Assembly: GCA_963850995.1 (NCBI GenBank)
Contig: CAWKNQ010000023.1
Location: 1-64,000 of the forward strand
Direction: 5' to 3'
DNA length: 64,000 bases
Source: Gaiellasilicea sp963850995
GTDB taxonomy: Bacteria; Actinomycetota; Thermoleophilia; Gaiellales; Gaiellaceae
The notes under the pieces were generated by a model, which was not told where the DNA came from, searched no databases, and saw only the letters and a program-made list of their open reading frames with translations. The translations under genes and the position numbers were made by a program. How positions within the stretch are numbered: position 1 is the stretch's first letter; each line of letters starts with the position of its first letter. Below, one piece after another: positions 52,780-60,955 of the stretch.

Positions 52780-52785
52780 TATCGT
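52780..52785 (+). promoter_or_regulatory. -10-like box TATCGT before a small membrane protein gene
   Basis: Six bases separate it from the GTG at 52792. Confidence 0.45.
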
Positions 52786-52791
52786 GCCGCC

Positions 52792-53232
52792 GTGAGCTCG
52801 CAGCAGGTCGAGACGTGGGTCACCGAGTCGCCCAGCCCTCCGAGCTTTGCCGTCTGGCTGGCACTCACCGTCGCGATCAACGTCCTCGCGCTGCTCGTCG
52901 TCGACTGGCTCTTCGACGGGGTCACGATCGAGGGCTGGTGGCCGATCATCCTCGGCGCGCTCGTGCTTGGCCTCGCCAACGCGTTCCTCAAGCCGATACT
53001 CGCGCTCCTCACGTTCCCGCTGATCGTCTTCACGTTCGGGCTCGCCTACTTCGCGCTCAACGTCGCCATGCTGGCGCTCGCCGAGTGGATCGCGCCGCGG
53101 TTCTCGATCGACGGGTTCTGGACGTACGTCGGCGCGACGATCGTCATCTGGCTCGTGAACGTCCTCATGCAGGCGCTCGTAGGCGCCATCTCCGGCCGCA
53201 ACGCGCCGCCGCCGCCCCGCCAGTCCTACTAG
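52792..53232 (+). CDS. phage-holin-family (PF04020-like) small membrane protein
   Basis: A 146-residue protein with four membrane segments: FAVWLALTVAINVLALLVVDWLF, WWPIILGALVLGLANAFLKPILALLTFPLIVFTFGLAYFALNVAML and IVIWLVNVLMQALVGAI. The NAFLKPILALLTFPL stretch is the mark of this widespread family. Despite the name, these proteins are chromosomal and not a sign of a prophage. The role is unknown. Confidence 0.8.
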   Translation: MSSQQVETWVTESPSPPSFAVWLALTVAINVLALLVVDWLFDGVTIEGWWPIILGALVLGLANAFLKPILALLTFPLIVFTFGLAYFALNVAMLALAEWIAPRFSIDGFWTYVGATIVIWLVNVLMQALVGAISGRNAPPPPRQSY

Positions 53233-53397
53233 CGAAACTCGCTAGAGGCTGTCCGCTGGCTCAGCGCGCGTCGCGCTCGAGGGCGATCGCGTCACGCTGG
53301 CAGACATGGAGGCCCGGCCGTCTCGCTTGCCGCCCAGGGTGAGCCCGTGCTGCAGGTGCTGCTCGCGCTCCTGCGGAACCGCTAGACCGCCGCGCGG
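53233..53397. other. intergenic stretch with a possible coding fragment
   Basis: No complete gene is seen. The plus-strand sequence near 53319-53385 reads VSLAAQGEPVLQVLLALLRNR followed by TAG, which looks like the C-terminus of a protein, but nothing upstream supports a start or a domain. It may be a gene remnant or chance. Confidence 0.3.
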
Positions 53398-53422
53398 GGA
53401 GGGCCCGCTGTACGGGCCCTCC
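53398..53422. terminator. terminator-like hairpin with 9-bp arms
   Basis: GGAGGGCCC (53398-53406) pairs with GGGCCCTCC (53414-53422) around GCTGTAC, 27 bases from the 3' end of the minus-strand gene at 53449. No T-tract. Confidence 0.55.
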
Positions 53423-53448
53423 TCGGCGATCGGTCTCCGGCGCGTCGG

Positions 53449-53775
53449 TTACGCGACGGCGACGCGGTTCTCGGTGACGCCGTTCTGGTGCGTCACGACC
53501 TTGCCACTCGTGATCTTGGGCGGGTTCGGGAAGGCCATCTCGAGCTTCTCGTCGCGAACCCAGCTGGCGGCGAGCTCGGAAGACGCGTTGGCCTGCTCGG
53601 GAGTCTCGAAGAGCCCGAGCTCGCTGATGACGCCGTTGTCGCCCTCGATCAGGTAATAGCCCTTGAAGCCCTCGAGCTTCCGGAGCTTCGGGACGAGAGA
53701 CTCGTTGACCTTGCCGGTCAGCTCGACGATGCGATTCTGGTCAAGGCCGTCGTGGCGACGAATGGTCGCATACAT
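53449..53775 (-). CDS. ABM-like dimeric alpha/beta-barrel protein
   Basis: A 108-residue protein: MYATIRRHDGLDQNRIVELTGKVNESL, KLRKLEGFKGYYLIEG and ISELGLFETPEQANASSELAASWVRD follow the antibiotic-biosynthesis-monooxygenase-like ferredoxin barrel. Members degrade small aromatics or have unknown roles. AAGGAG lies eight to ten bases before the ATG. A TATGTT box at 53914-53919 on the minus strand, with a weak -35, would give a leader of about 130 bases; that leader has lower GC than its surroundings. Confidence 0.75.
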   Translation of the reverse strand: MYATIRRHDGLDQNRIVELTGKVNESLVPKLRKLEGFKGYYLIEGDNGVISELGLFETPEQANASSELAASWVRDEKLEMAFPNPPKITSGKVVTHQNGVTENRVAVA

Positions 53776-53983
53776 GTGATGCTCCTTCTGTTCTTCTCAC
53801 AGGGCAGGAGAGTCCGAACGAACTCCCTGCTGCGCTCAGGCCAGATGTGACAGACGAAGAGGAAGGTGCAGAGCCTCGGCGGCTTCAACGCAAGAGCCAA
53901 ACGCGATGTGTCCAACATAGCAGCGATTTGTGCGCGCTGTAACAAAGCGCGTGGCGGAGCCGGCTAAGCCGAGGCGAAGAAGG

Positions 53984-54298
53984 CTAGGGCGTGATCGGTT
54001 TTTGCGTGACTTCGTAGAGCCGCCGGAGCGCAGGCGAGAAGTGGTCGGAGCGCTCGCTCTTGATCCCCTCGAGGGCAGTGAGGAGTTCCCGGCGGTGGTT
54101 TTCGTGGATCCGGCCGCGGCCTGCGTCGAGCGCGTTGCTCAGCACGTGGCGGAGCTCCTGAGTAGGGACGCGGGCCTCGACGAGTCGATCGCGGATCTCC
54201 TTGGCGTCGACGTACGGGAGATCGACCGGCTCATAGCCGAGGGTCAAAGTCACGATCTCCACCTGCACGTCGGGTGACGTTACGCCCGTCTCGGGCAC
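53984..54298 (-). CDS. small uncharacterised protein
   Basis: A 104-residue protein: VQVEIVTLTLGYEPVDLPYV forms a predicted beta-hairpin, followed by helices RDRLVEARVPTQELRHVLSNAL and ALRRLYEVTQKPITP. I do not recognise it. Codon pattern and composition look like a real gene. The ATG at 54298 and a GTG six codons later are both possible starts. Confidence 0.5.
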   Translation of the reverse strand: MPETGVTSPDVQVEIVTLTLGYEPVDLPYVDAKEIRDRLVEARVPTQELRHVLSNALDAGRGRIHENHRRELLTALEGIKSERSDHFSPALRRLYEVTQKPITP

Positions 54299-54626
54299 CT
54301 TGCAACGGGTCCGCTCGAGCGCCGAGCCGTAGACGCGATCTCCTGCGCGCTACCGCTGTCGCCTTTCCTGGCAACAGCGGCCTGCTCGTGGCGTAATTCG
54401 TCCTGTCACGGCCTGCGCGCTAGGACGTCTCGATTAGAAGACACCGTGAGCCTTGAAGTGAGGGCTCGCCGGCCGCGGGTCGCTCCGCGCGCTTGTAGAG
54501 CAACACGCAGGGTGGCGACCCGCGCCTCCGCCGTTTTGCCCAGCCGGGGTCGGTGGGGCTGTAGGATGCGTCGCGGCTCGAGCCGGCGCCCCTGCGTGCC
54601 GGCATCAGAGCCGAGGGAGGTGCCCG
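54299..54626. other. non-coding stretch with structured elements
   Basis: No gene is supported in these 328 bases. It contains a hairpin at 54353-54380 (11-bp arms with one mismatch, six-base loop TTTCCT). CCTGCGCGCTA appears twice, 70 bases apart (54342-54352 and 54412-54422). A 51-base element at 54474-54524 is closed by the perfect stem CGCGGGTCGC/GCGACCCGCG, and a TAGGAT box lies at 54562-54567. It is upstream of a GNAT gene and an ANTAR regulator, which acts on RNA hairpins in other bacteria. Confidence 0.45.
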
Positions 54627-55055
54627 CTGGCATCCCAGGTCCAGATCGCTCCGCAGGTGGAGGCTGACCTGCCGCACCTGTTCGGGCTCGCGAAGGGCAT
54701 GTTCGCCGGTCTGCCCGGCTGGAGCGACGAGCGGGTACTCGAAGTGCTGGAGCGTAGTGTGACTTTTGTCGCTCGCGAGGAGGGTCGACCTGCCGGCTAC
54801 GTCGCCTTGCGCCGCGAGGAAGACGGGGCGATCGTGGTCGAGCAGCTGTTCGTCGCGCCCGGCCGCGAGCGGCGTGGTATTGGACATCGGCTGCTCGCCT
54901 ATGCGGAGGGGTATGCGATCGCGGAGCGGGCGCGATCGCTCCGAGTAGTCGTTGAGGAGAGCAACCAGCAGGCTCGGAGCTTCTACAGGCGCTCGGGCTT
55001 CGTACCGGTGGAGCCAGAGTTGTTCGAACTAGTCCTCCCAAGGGCCGATTTGTGA
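54627..55055 (+). CDS. GNAT-family acetyltransferase, possible CTG start
   Basis: A 142-residue single-domain GNAT: EADLPHLFGLAKGMFAGLPG at the start, VVEQLFVAPGRERRGIGHRLLAYAEGYA as the acetyl-CoA motif, and VVEESNQQARSFYRRSGFVPVE as motif B. The fold needs the strand QVQIAP before the first GTG (54657). The only upstream initiation context is CTG at 54627, with GGAGG six bases before it. I give that as the start with reserve; the GTG at 54657 is the fallback. The stop overlaps the next GTG (GTGA). The substrate is unknown. Confidence 0.75.
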   Translation: MASQVQIAPQVEADLPHLFGLAKGMFAGLPGWSDERVLEVLERSVTFVAREEGRPAGYVALRREEDGAIVVEQLFVAPGRERRGIGHRLLAYAEGYAIAERARSLRVVVEESNQQARSFYRRSGFVPVEPELFELVLPRADL

Positions 55056-55666
55056 TCGAGGACGAGCCTCAACATCTGCGTGTCCTGATCGCGAACGAGC
55101 GGCGTGACCGGCTCGAGTTGCTCGCCTCAGTCGTCGCCGGGCTCGGGCACGAAGTGATCGCACGAGAGATCGAAGTCGGCGAGGTCGGCGCCGTGACCGC
55201 ACGAGAACGGCCCGATGTCGCGCTCGTAGGGCTCGGCCTCTCCTCAGAACACGCACTCGATCTGATCGCGAAGATCGTCCACGAATCCGCCTGTCCCGTG
55301 ATCGCGCTGCTCTCGGCCAGGGATCCCGCCTACGTCCGTGAGGCGGCCAAACGCGGCGTCTTCGCCTACATCGTCGACACCACCCCTGAGGAGCTGCAGA
55401 GCGCGATCGACATCACCCTGCAGCGTTTCACCGAGTACCACAGCCTGCAAGGAGCCTTCGGACGCCGGGCGCTGATCGAGCAGGCGAAGGGGATCCTGAT
55501 GGCCCGCCACGCGATCGACGCCGACAAGGCGTTCGAGATGCTGCGTGACCACTCACAGCACAACGGCCACAAGCTCGCAAACGTGGCGGCGGCGATCGTC
55601 GACAGCCATCTCCTGCTACTGCCGCCAACCACACATCAGCCGACTCCTGCCGAGCGGCCGGGGTAA
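55052..55666 (+). CDS. ANTAR-domain response regulator
   Basis: A 204-residue protein. The receiver-like N-terminus (residues 10-125) contains RPDVALVGLGLSSEHALDLI in place of the usual phospho-acceptor loop, so the acceptor Asp may be the one in RPD, and the ending KRGVFAYIVDTTPEEL has no clear Lys-Pro. The ANTAR three-helix domain follows: RALIEQAKGILMARHAIDADKAFEMLRDHSQHNGHKLANVAAAIV. ANTAR domains bind paired RNA hairpins to prevent transcription termination. It is coupled to the GNAT gene by GTGA. Confidence 0.88.
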   Translation: MIEDEPQHLRVLIANERRDRLELLASVVAGLGHEVIAREIEVGEVGAVTARERPDVALVGLGLSSEHALDLIAKIVHESACPVIALLSARDPAYVREAAKRGVFAYIVDTTPEELQSAIDITLQRFTEYHSLQGAFGRRALIEQAKGILMARHAIDADKAFEMLRDHSQHNGHKLANVAAAIVDSHLLLLPPTTHQPTPAERPG

Positions 55667-55668
55667 GA

Positions 55669-56787
55669 CTAAGGGAAGACGAGCTCGATCTCGAGCTCGT
55701 CGCGCGCGGGGCGCGGCTTCGATTGTGCCGCTGCCCGAGTTGGCGCCAACTGGGTGCGAACATGGCACGCGACCGCGTACAGGAGGATCGCGACTCCGCA
55801 CAGCACTGCTAGTGCCTGGCCGGCCAGCGCGACGTCGAGCGCCTGCGAGGCCCCGACACCCGAGGCGATGAGCGCCGCGACGCCGGCGCCGGCCTTGGTC
55901 GCGCCAGCGGGACCGATCGGCAACGCTCCTGCTGCCGCGCCGGCGGCGAGGTAGAGGACGGCGAGCGCCAGCGAGAAGCCGACCCCGAGCGCTCCGAGAA
56001 GGAGCACTAGCGCGACCGCCCGGACGAGCCAGGAGACAGAGACGAGCGCCCATGCCCCCGAAGCAGCTCGCAGTGAGATTGTGCGCGGCCTGAGCCAGCG
56101 GCCGAGCCGAGAACGCGCGAGCCGCCCGCGTGTGGCCATTCGCGGCAACACTGCGACGAAGGCGGCGGCTGCGAATCCAACCCCGGCAAGAAGGATCAGC
56201 CCCGTGCGCACGGCGCTCGAGTGGCCCGGCACGACAGCCAAGGCAAACGCGAGCGGGGCCAGGGCGGCGATGTCGATCAGGCCGAGCACGACGATCGAGA
56301 GGCAGAGCGTCCGCACGCCGGCCGGACAGCCCGGATAGCGGTTGACGATCGCGATCCGGACGACGTCAGTGCACCGGCCGGGGAGGACGAGCCCAACGAT
56401 CGAGGCGCCTCCGGTCGCCGCGGCGAGGGCACGCGTCTGCGGGCGCTCGTCCACCGCGAAGAGCAATCGCCACGCGTAGATCTTGAGGGCGTACGCGACG
56501 AGGAAGAGAAGGCCCGCCGCCGTGAGAAGGCTGGGATCCCCGCGCGAGAGCGGCCAAGGAGTATCGGCGAAGCGACGGGCAGCCAGGATCGACAAAGCAA
56601 GGGCGAGAGCTCCTGAGCCGGCGAGCAGCGTCAGCCTGACGCTCGCCGACCGGCCGAGGCGCCTGAGGCCCTGCTCCAAGGGTAGGCGATGCCCGCCCCC
56701 GCGAACGATTGGGGACATTGATCGGTCCTGAGGCCATGCCTCCTCGCGCAACTCGAACTCGACTCGGGTGACCTCGATCACGGTCAT
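55669..56787 (-). CDS. LPG-synthase-like (UPF0104) membrane protein
   Basis: A 372-residue protein with a 55-residue cytoplasmic start (MTVIEVTRVEFELREEAWPQ) and about eight membrane segments. Family marks are ATGGASIVGLVLPGRCTDVVRIAIVNRYPG near residue 140 and AAGALPIGPAGATKAGAGVAALIASG near 310, both seen in lysylphosphatidylglycerol synthase-type flippases (MprF N-domain, AglD). It may move a lipid headgroup carrier. The ATG overlaps the stop of the upstream small gene (ATGA). It is convergent with the ANTAR gene, two bases apart. Confidence 0.8.
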   Translation of the reverse strand: MTVIEVTRVEFELREEAWPQDRSMSPIVRGGGHRLPLEQGLRRLGRSASVRLTLLAGSGALALALSILAARRFADTPWPLSRGDPSLLTAAGLLFLVAYALKIYAWRLLFAVDERPQTRALAAATGGASIVGLVLPGRCTDVVRIAIVNRYPGCPAGVRTLCLSIVVLGLIDIAALAPLAFALAVVPGHSSAVRTGLILLAGVGFAAAAFVAVLPRMATRGRLARSRLGRWLRPRTISLRAASGAWALVSVSWLVRAVALVLLLGALGVGFSLALAVLYLAAGAAAGALPIGPAGATKAGAGVAALIASGVGASQALDVALAGQALAVLCGVAILLYAVACHVRTQLAPTRAAAQSKPRPARDELEIELVFP

Positions 56788-57155
56788 GAGGGGCCGGCCA
56801 CCGCCGATGCTCCCTCGACGGACGACGAGATCGCCGGCGCGGCGAGCAACCGACGGCGGATCCCTCGCTCTCGGGCGACCATTACGGGCTGCCCGTGATC
56901 CGGGACGGGGCTTACCATGGTGTACGAGCGATCGCCGAGCGACAGCTTCGCCGACTCGACGCCGTCTTCCGCCAGCCATGCCTCGACAGCGTCGAGAACG
57001 AGGACGACGGTGCGCGACTCTGGCTCCGATCGAACCCTGACTTCCTTGCGACGGCCATCGAACGTGACCGATGACCGATCAAATACGCTGGCCAGCCGCC
57101 GCACGAGAGCGTGAACGCCCGTGGCGTCCGCAACGGCAACGCGAATCTCCACCAT
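56784..57155 (-). CDS. small uncharacterised protein coupled to the LPG-synthase-like gene
   Basis: A 123-residue protein. MVEIRVAVADATGVHALVRRLASVFD and VRVRSEPESRTVVLVLDAVEAWLAEDG suggest a ferredoxin-like alpha/beta fold, then a short basic tail. I do not recognise the family. The four-base overlap with the next start suggests a regulatory or assembly partner of the membrane protein. Confidence 0.6.
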   Translation of the reverse strand: MVEIRVAVADATGVHALVRRLASVFDRSSVTFDGRRKEVRVRSEPESRTVVLVLDAVEAWLAEDGVESAKLSLGDRSYTMVSPVPDHGQPVMVARERGIRRRLLAAPAISSSVEGASAVAGPS

Positions 57156-57406
57156 CTGGTCCTCCGGGCTCGAAGCTTCGTCGCCGGCCGTTGCGTGAGG
57201 CCAGCCAGGTACTGCTCCAACCCGCTTCGCTCAGGGCGGACTTTCCGCGGGCCAAGGCTTTGGCCCCGCGTGGTGACTCGCTGCGCCATTCGATGAGGCG
57301 CCGCCAAGATCCAGCCTAGCACTCCGCGTTCGGCGGAGCGTACCGCGGTCGCGACGGCGCCTCAGCCGATCCGCAACAGACCCTTGATCGCGCTCCAGCG
57401 GGAGGT

Positions 57407-58768
57407 CTAGCGCGTCAGCAGCGCCACCGTCTCCACGTGCGGCGTGTGGGGGAACATGTCGACGGGTGTCGCCCGCGTGAGCTCGTAGCCGTACTCGCCG
57501 CGGAGCACCTTCACGTCGGAGGCGAGCGTGGTCGGGTTGCAGGAGACGTAGACGATCCTGCCCGCGCCGAGCGCGCCCGTCCGCTTCAGCGCCTTGCCGG
57601 CGAGCCCTGCGCGCGGCGGGTCGACGACGACGACGTCCGGCGGGCCTGCGCGCTCGGCGAGCTCCTCGAGCGACTGGCCGACGTTACCGGCGAAGAAAGC
57701 CGCATTCCCAATCGAGTTCAGCTCGAGGTTCTCGAGCGCGCACGCGACCGACTCCTCCGAGATCTCGACACCCCAGACCGTGAGCGCGTCGCGCGCCAGC
57801 GCGAGCCCGATCGTGCCGGTGCCGCAGTAGAGGTCGTAGACCGTCTCGGTCCCCGTCAGCGCCGCATACTCGATCGCGAGCGCGTAGAGCCGCTCGGCCA
57901 TGGCCGTGTTCGTCTGCAGGAACGCGTTCGGACGGATCCGGAAGCGCAGCCCGAGCAACTCCTCCTCGATCGCGTCGTCCCCCCAGAGGAGCGTCGTCGG
58001 CAGGTTCGTGACCTCTGAGGGCGTGTCGTTCACCGCCCAGTGGATCGAGCGCACCTCGGGAAAGCGCCTCAGCACCTCGACGAGGTAGCCGCGCTCGAAT
58101 TTCTCCCCGGGCGCGGTGACCAGCATGACGAGCGCTTGGCCGGTGTTGCGGCCCTCGCGGACGACGAGATGGCGGAGGTAGCCGGTCTGCTCGGCCTGGT
58201 CGTAGGCGACGAGGTTCTCCTCGCGCGCCCAGTCGCGGACGGCGTTCCGGATCCCGTTGCCGAGATCGGTCGTGAGCCAGCAGCGCTCGACCTCCAGCAC
58301 CTCGTCCCAACGGCCGGCCTTGTGGAAGCCGAGCGCCGGCCCGGACGGTGTCTGCGTGAACGAGTACTCGAGCTTGTTGCGGTAGTGGAACGGCGACTCG
58401 GCGGCGAGGATCGGCTCGAGCGGCGGCTCGGCGATCCCGCCGATCCGCACGAACGCATCGCGCACCTGATCCTCCTTCGCCGCAACCTGGCTTGCATACG
58501 CGAGGTCCTGGAAGCGACAGCCGCCGCACGCCGGGTAGTGCGCGCAGGGCGCGTCGACCCGCTGCGGCGAGGGCTCGAGCACCTCGGTCGCGAGCGCCTC
58601 CGCGAAGCCGCGCTTCACCTTCGTGACGCGGGCGCGCACGCGGTCGCCGGGCAGGCCGCGGCGGACGAAGACGACGAAGCCGTTCAGCCGCGCGACGCCG
58701 TTGCCGCCGTAGGCGAGCGAGTCGACCCGGAGCTCGACCTCCTCGTCCTTGTGCACGGGCGCGGCCAT
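57407..58768 (-). CDS. RumA/TrmA-family RNA (uracil-5)-methyltransferase
   Basis: A 453-residue enzyme with an N-terminal TRAM domain (EVELRVDSLAYGGNGVARLNGFVVFV). An iron-sulfur motif follows (CAHYPACGGC with a later Cys in VERCWL), then a SAM-dependent methyltransferase domain (DLYCGTGTIGLALAR, VVVDPPRAGL). The catalytic Cys is in IVYVSCNPTTL and the base Glu in HVETVALL. It methylates a uracil in 23S rRNA or tRNA; which one cannot be told. The 251 bases upstream of the previous gene (57156-57406) carry only a near-palindrome GGCCAAGGCTTTGGCC. Confidence 0.93.
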   Translation of the reverse strand: MAAPVHKDEEVELRVDSLAYGGNGVARLNGFVVFVRRGLPGDRVRARVTKVKRGFAEALATEVLEPSPQRVDAPCAHYPACGGCRFQDLAYASQVAAKEDQVRDAFVRIGGIAEPPLEPILAAESPFHYRNKLEYSFTQTPSGPALGFHKAGRWDEVLEVERCWLTTDLGNGIRNAVRDWAREENLVAYDQAEQTGYLRHLVVREGRNTGQALVMLVTAPGEKFERGYLVEVLRRFPEVRSIHWAVNDTPSEVTNLPTTLLWGDDAIEEELLGLRFRIRPNAFLQTNTAMAERLYALAIEYAALTGTETVYDLYCGTGTIGLALARDALTVWGVEISEESVACALENLELNSIGNAAFFAGNVGQSLEELAERAGPPDVVVVDPPRAGLAGKALKRTGALGAGRIVYVSCNPTTLASDVKVLRGEYGYELTRATPVDMFPHTPHVETVALLTR

Positions 58769-58782
58769 GCCGGGAGGGTATG

Positions 58783-59532
58783 TCAGGTGATGTCGCGGCG
58801 GCTCGTGCGCACGACGCCGAGAGCGCCGATCAGCGCGATCCAGCCCACCGTGACCGCAAGCGCCGGCCCGTAGTCGAGCAGGTCGCCGCCGCCGCTACCG
58901 TCGGCGCCGTCGAGAGCCTGGAAGGGGAGATACCCGCTCGCTCCCTCGATGTCCAGCAGCGCGAAGAGGCCCATCAGCAGCGTCTCGGCGAGGAAGAGCC
59001 AGACCAGCGTGCCGACGAGCGCCGCCACCTGGCTGTGCACGACCGAGCCGATCGCGATCCCCATGAGCAGCCAGAGCACGACACTGAGCAGGATCTTGCC
59101 CACGCGCTCGACGACGTCGGCGTCGGCGAGCTGCAGGTCGCCGCCGTCGATCGAGACCCACGTCGACGCGACGACAAGGACGACGACGAACGCCAGCGCA
59201 GCGAAGAGCACCGCGACGAGCACACCCGCGATCGCCTTCCCCGCGAGCACGCGCTCACGGCCGGGCGACACGAGCAGCGTCGGCGTGATCGTGCCGTGCC
59301 TGAACTCCGTGGTCACCATCGTGATCCCGAGGATGATCGCGAGCAGCGACGCGATCCCGACGAGGTCGACGAGGGCGACCTGGAAGTCGAGCCCGCTGCG
59401 CTCGTCCTCCGACCGGGTGCCGACCTCCGCCGCCGTGCCGATCCCGACGAGCAGGACGATCACGATCAGGTACGCCCACCAGCCGCGTGTCGTACTCACC
59501 TTCAGCAGCTCGGAGCGGACCAGCGCTGTCAC
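58783..59532 (-). CDS. ABC transporter permease
   Basis: A 249-residue protein with six membrane segments. VTALVRSELLKVSTTRGWWAYLIVIVLL and MVTTEFRHGTITPTLLVSPGRERVLAGKAI are typical of ABC-2 type permeases paired with bacitracin/Nat-like ATPases. The GTG overlaps the ATPase stop (GTGA at 59529-59532). Confidence 0.88.
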   Translation of the reverse strand: MTALVRSELLKVSTTRGWWAYLIVIVLLVGIGTAAEVGTRSEDERSGLDFQVALVDLVGIASLLAIILGITMVTTEFRHGTITPTLLVSPGRERVLAGKAIAGVLVAVLFAALAFVVVLVVASTWVSIDGGDLQLADADVVERVGKILLSVVLWLLMGIAIGSVVHSQVAALVGTLVWLFLAETLLMGLFALLDIEGASGYLPFQALDGADGSGGGDLLDYGPALAVTVGWIALIGALGVVRTSRRDIT

Positions 59533-60413
59533 TCCGTCGTCTCCCCGCCCGTCAGCTCGAGGAAGACCTCCTCGAGCGTCGCCCGCTGCACGGTCAGCTC
59601 GTGGAGCACGATCCCGTTCGCGGCGGCGAGCTCGCCGACCTGCTGAGGCTCCAGGCTGACGAGAACGGCGCCGTCGCCGGCCTCGGACACGGTCGCGCCT
59701 CGCGCGGCGAGCAGGTCCCGCAGTCGCGCGTCGGGACTGCGTACGAGGGTCGCCCCCTGCGCGCCGGCGAGCACCTCGGCGATCGTCGCCTGCTGGATCA
59801 GCTTGCCGCGGTGGATGATGACGACGCGGTCGACGGTCTGGGCGACCTCGGCGAGCACGTGGCTCGAGACGAGGATGGTGCGGCCCTCGGCGGCGAGCGC
59901 GCGGAGGAGGTCGCGCAGCCACCGGATCCCGGCCGGGTCGAGGCCGTTCGCCGGCTCGTCGAGCACGAGCACCTCCGGGTCGCCGAGGAGCGCGAACGCG
60001 AGGCCGAGGCGCTGGCGCATCCCGAGCGAGTAGCCCTTCACACGCCGCTTGGCCGCCGCGCTCAGCTCCACGAGCGCGAGCACCTCCTCCACCCTCGAGC
60101 GGGGAAGACCCGCCGCGGCGGCATACACGCGCAGGTGATTTCGACCCGACCGGCCCGGATGAACCTCGCTCGCCTCGAGCACCGCCCCGACCCGGTGCAG
60201 CGGCCGGTCGAGCTCCCGGTACGGCACCCCGAGCACCGTCGTGCCGCCCGCATCCGGATGGACGAGCCCGAGCACCGACCGCAGCGTCGTCGACTTGCCG
60301 GCGCCGTTCGGGCCGAGGAAACCTGTGATCGTGCCCGGCTCGACCCGGAAGCTCAGCCCGGCGACCGCCTGTGTCTTGCCGAAGCGCTTCGAGAGCTCGG
60401 AGACCTCGATCAA
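59529..60413 (-). CDS. ABC transporter ATP-binding protein
   Basis: A 294-residue ATPase with Walker A GPNGAGKST, signature LGMRQRLGLAFALLGDPEVL, Walker B VLVLDEPANGLDPAG and H-loop VSSHVLAEV. The extra C-terminal domain (SPDARLRDLLAARGATVSE...) is that of drug- and lantibiotic-exporter ATPases. The TTG start at 60413 overlaps the YjbQ stop. With the permease it should form an exporter; the cargo is unknown. Confidence 0.92.
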   Translation of the reverse strand: MIEVSELSKRFGKTQAVAGLSFRVEPGTITGFLGPNGAGKSTTLRSVLGLVHPDAGGTTVLGVPYRELDRPLHRVGAVLEASEVHPGRSGRNHLRVYAAAAGLPRSRVEEVLALVELSAAAKRRVKGYSLGMRQRLGLAFALLGDPEVLVLDEPANGLDPAGIRWLRDLLRALAAEGRTILVSSHVLAEVAQTVDRVVIIHRGKLIQQATIAEVLAGAQGATLVRSPDARLRDLLAARGATVSEAGDGAVLVSLEPQQVGELAAANGIVLHELTVQRATLEEVFLELTGGETTE

Positions 60414-60808
60414 GACAACGTGGTCACGTAGACGGAGCGCTCCCGCGGCCCGTCGAACTCGCAGAGGAAGATCCCCTGCCAGGTCCCGAGCGCGAGCCTG
60501 CCGTCACGGACCGGCACGAGCACGTCCGAGCCCATGAAGGCGGCGCGGATGTGCGTCGGCGCGTTCTCCTCACCCTCCTCGACGTGCTGCCAGGGCCAGT
60601 CCTCCGAGACGATTCGCTCGAGCGCAGCCTCGAAGTCGCGCGCGACCGCGGGGTCGGCGTGCTCGTTGATCGTCACTCCCGCGGTCGTGTGGGGCACGTA
60701 GACGAGCACCGCCGAAGCACCGTCGACCTCCCCCAGCGCCGCTTGCACCTGCGCCGTGATGTCGACGAGCTGGCTGTGCCGCTCCGTCCGGACCCTGAAC
60801 TCCCGCAC
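60410..60808 (-). CDS. YjbQ/UPF0047 family protein
   Basis: A 132-residue protein: VREFRVRTERHSQLVDITAQ, SAVLVYVPHTTAGVTINEHADPAV, DWPWQHVEEGEENAPTHIRAAFMG and GRLALGTWQGIFLCEFDGPRERSV contain the conserved His residues of the UPF0047 family, reported to have weak thiamine phosphate synthase activity in some members. The GTG at 60808 has TAGGAT seven bases before it. It leads the operon with the ABC exporter genes. Confidence 0.9.
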   Translation of the reverse strand: MREFRVRTERHSQLVDITAQVQAALGEVDGASAVLVYVPHTTAGVTINEHADPAVARDFEAALERIVSEDWPWQHVEEGEENAPTHIRAAFMGSDVLVPVRDGRLALGTWQGIFLCEFDGPRERSVYVTTLS

Positions 60809-60815
60809 GGCGTGT

Positions 60816-60821
60816 ATCCTA
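60816..60821 (-). promoter_or_regulatory. -10-like box TAGGAT before the YjbQ gene
   Basis: Seven bases from the GTG at 60808, supporting that start over a longer frame. Confidence 0.5.
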
Positions 60822-60830
60822 GGCCGCGTC

Positions 60831-60924
60831 GCAAGCCTGCGGCTTGCTCCCGTGGGGGAAACCATGTTTCCCCCACGAGCCCCCTTCTTTCACTTTGGGT
60901 GGGGGAACCTCCCGGTTCCCCCAC
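60831..60924. repeat. three consecutive perfect hairpins, two sharing GTGGGGGAA
   Basis: GCAAGCC-TGC-GGCTTGC (60831-60847), a 12-base-arm repeat beginning CGTGGGGGAAAC (60851-60877, loop CAT) and an 11-base-arm repeat beginning GTGGGGGAACC (60899-60924, loop TCCC) lie in the divergent space between the YjbQ and M3 peptidase genes. The last two look like copies of one element. Confidence 0.65.
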
Positions 60925-60955
60925 ACCCCCTCCCCACATCGGTCAGAATCGACCG

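Noticed and set aside
52792..53232. Phage holin as evidence of a prophage
   Set aside because: The family is a common chromosomal membrane protein, and no other phage gene, integrase or attachment site is present.
54353..54380. Classical ANTAR target hairpin
   Set aside because: The loop has six bases but not the A at position 1 and G at position 4, and the second paired hairpin is missing.
56912..57322. 136-codon frame on the minus strand near the small gene at 56784
   Set aside because: It overlaps the better supported frame in another phase, has no ribosome site or domain, and is Arg/Ser-rich, as shadow frames are here.
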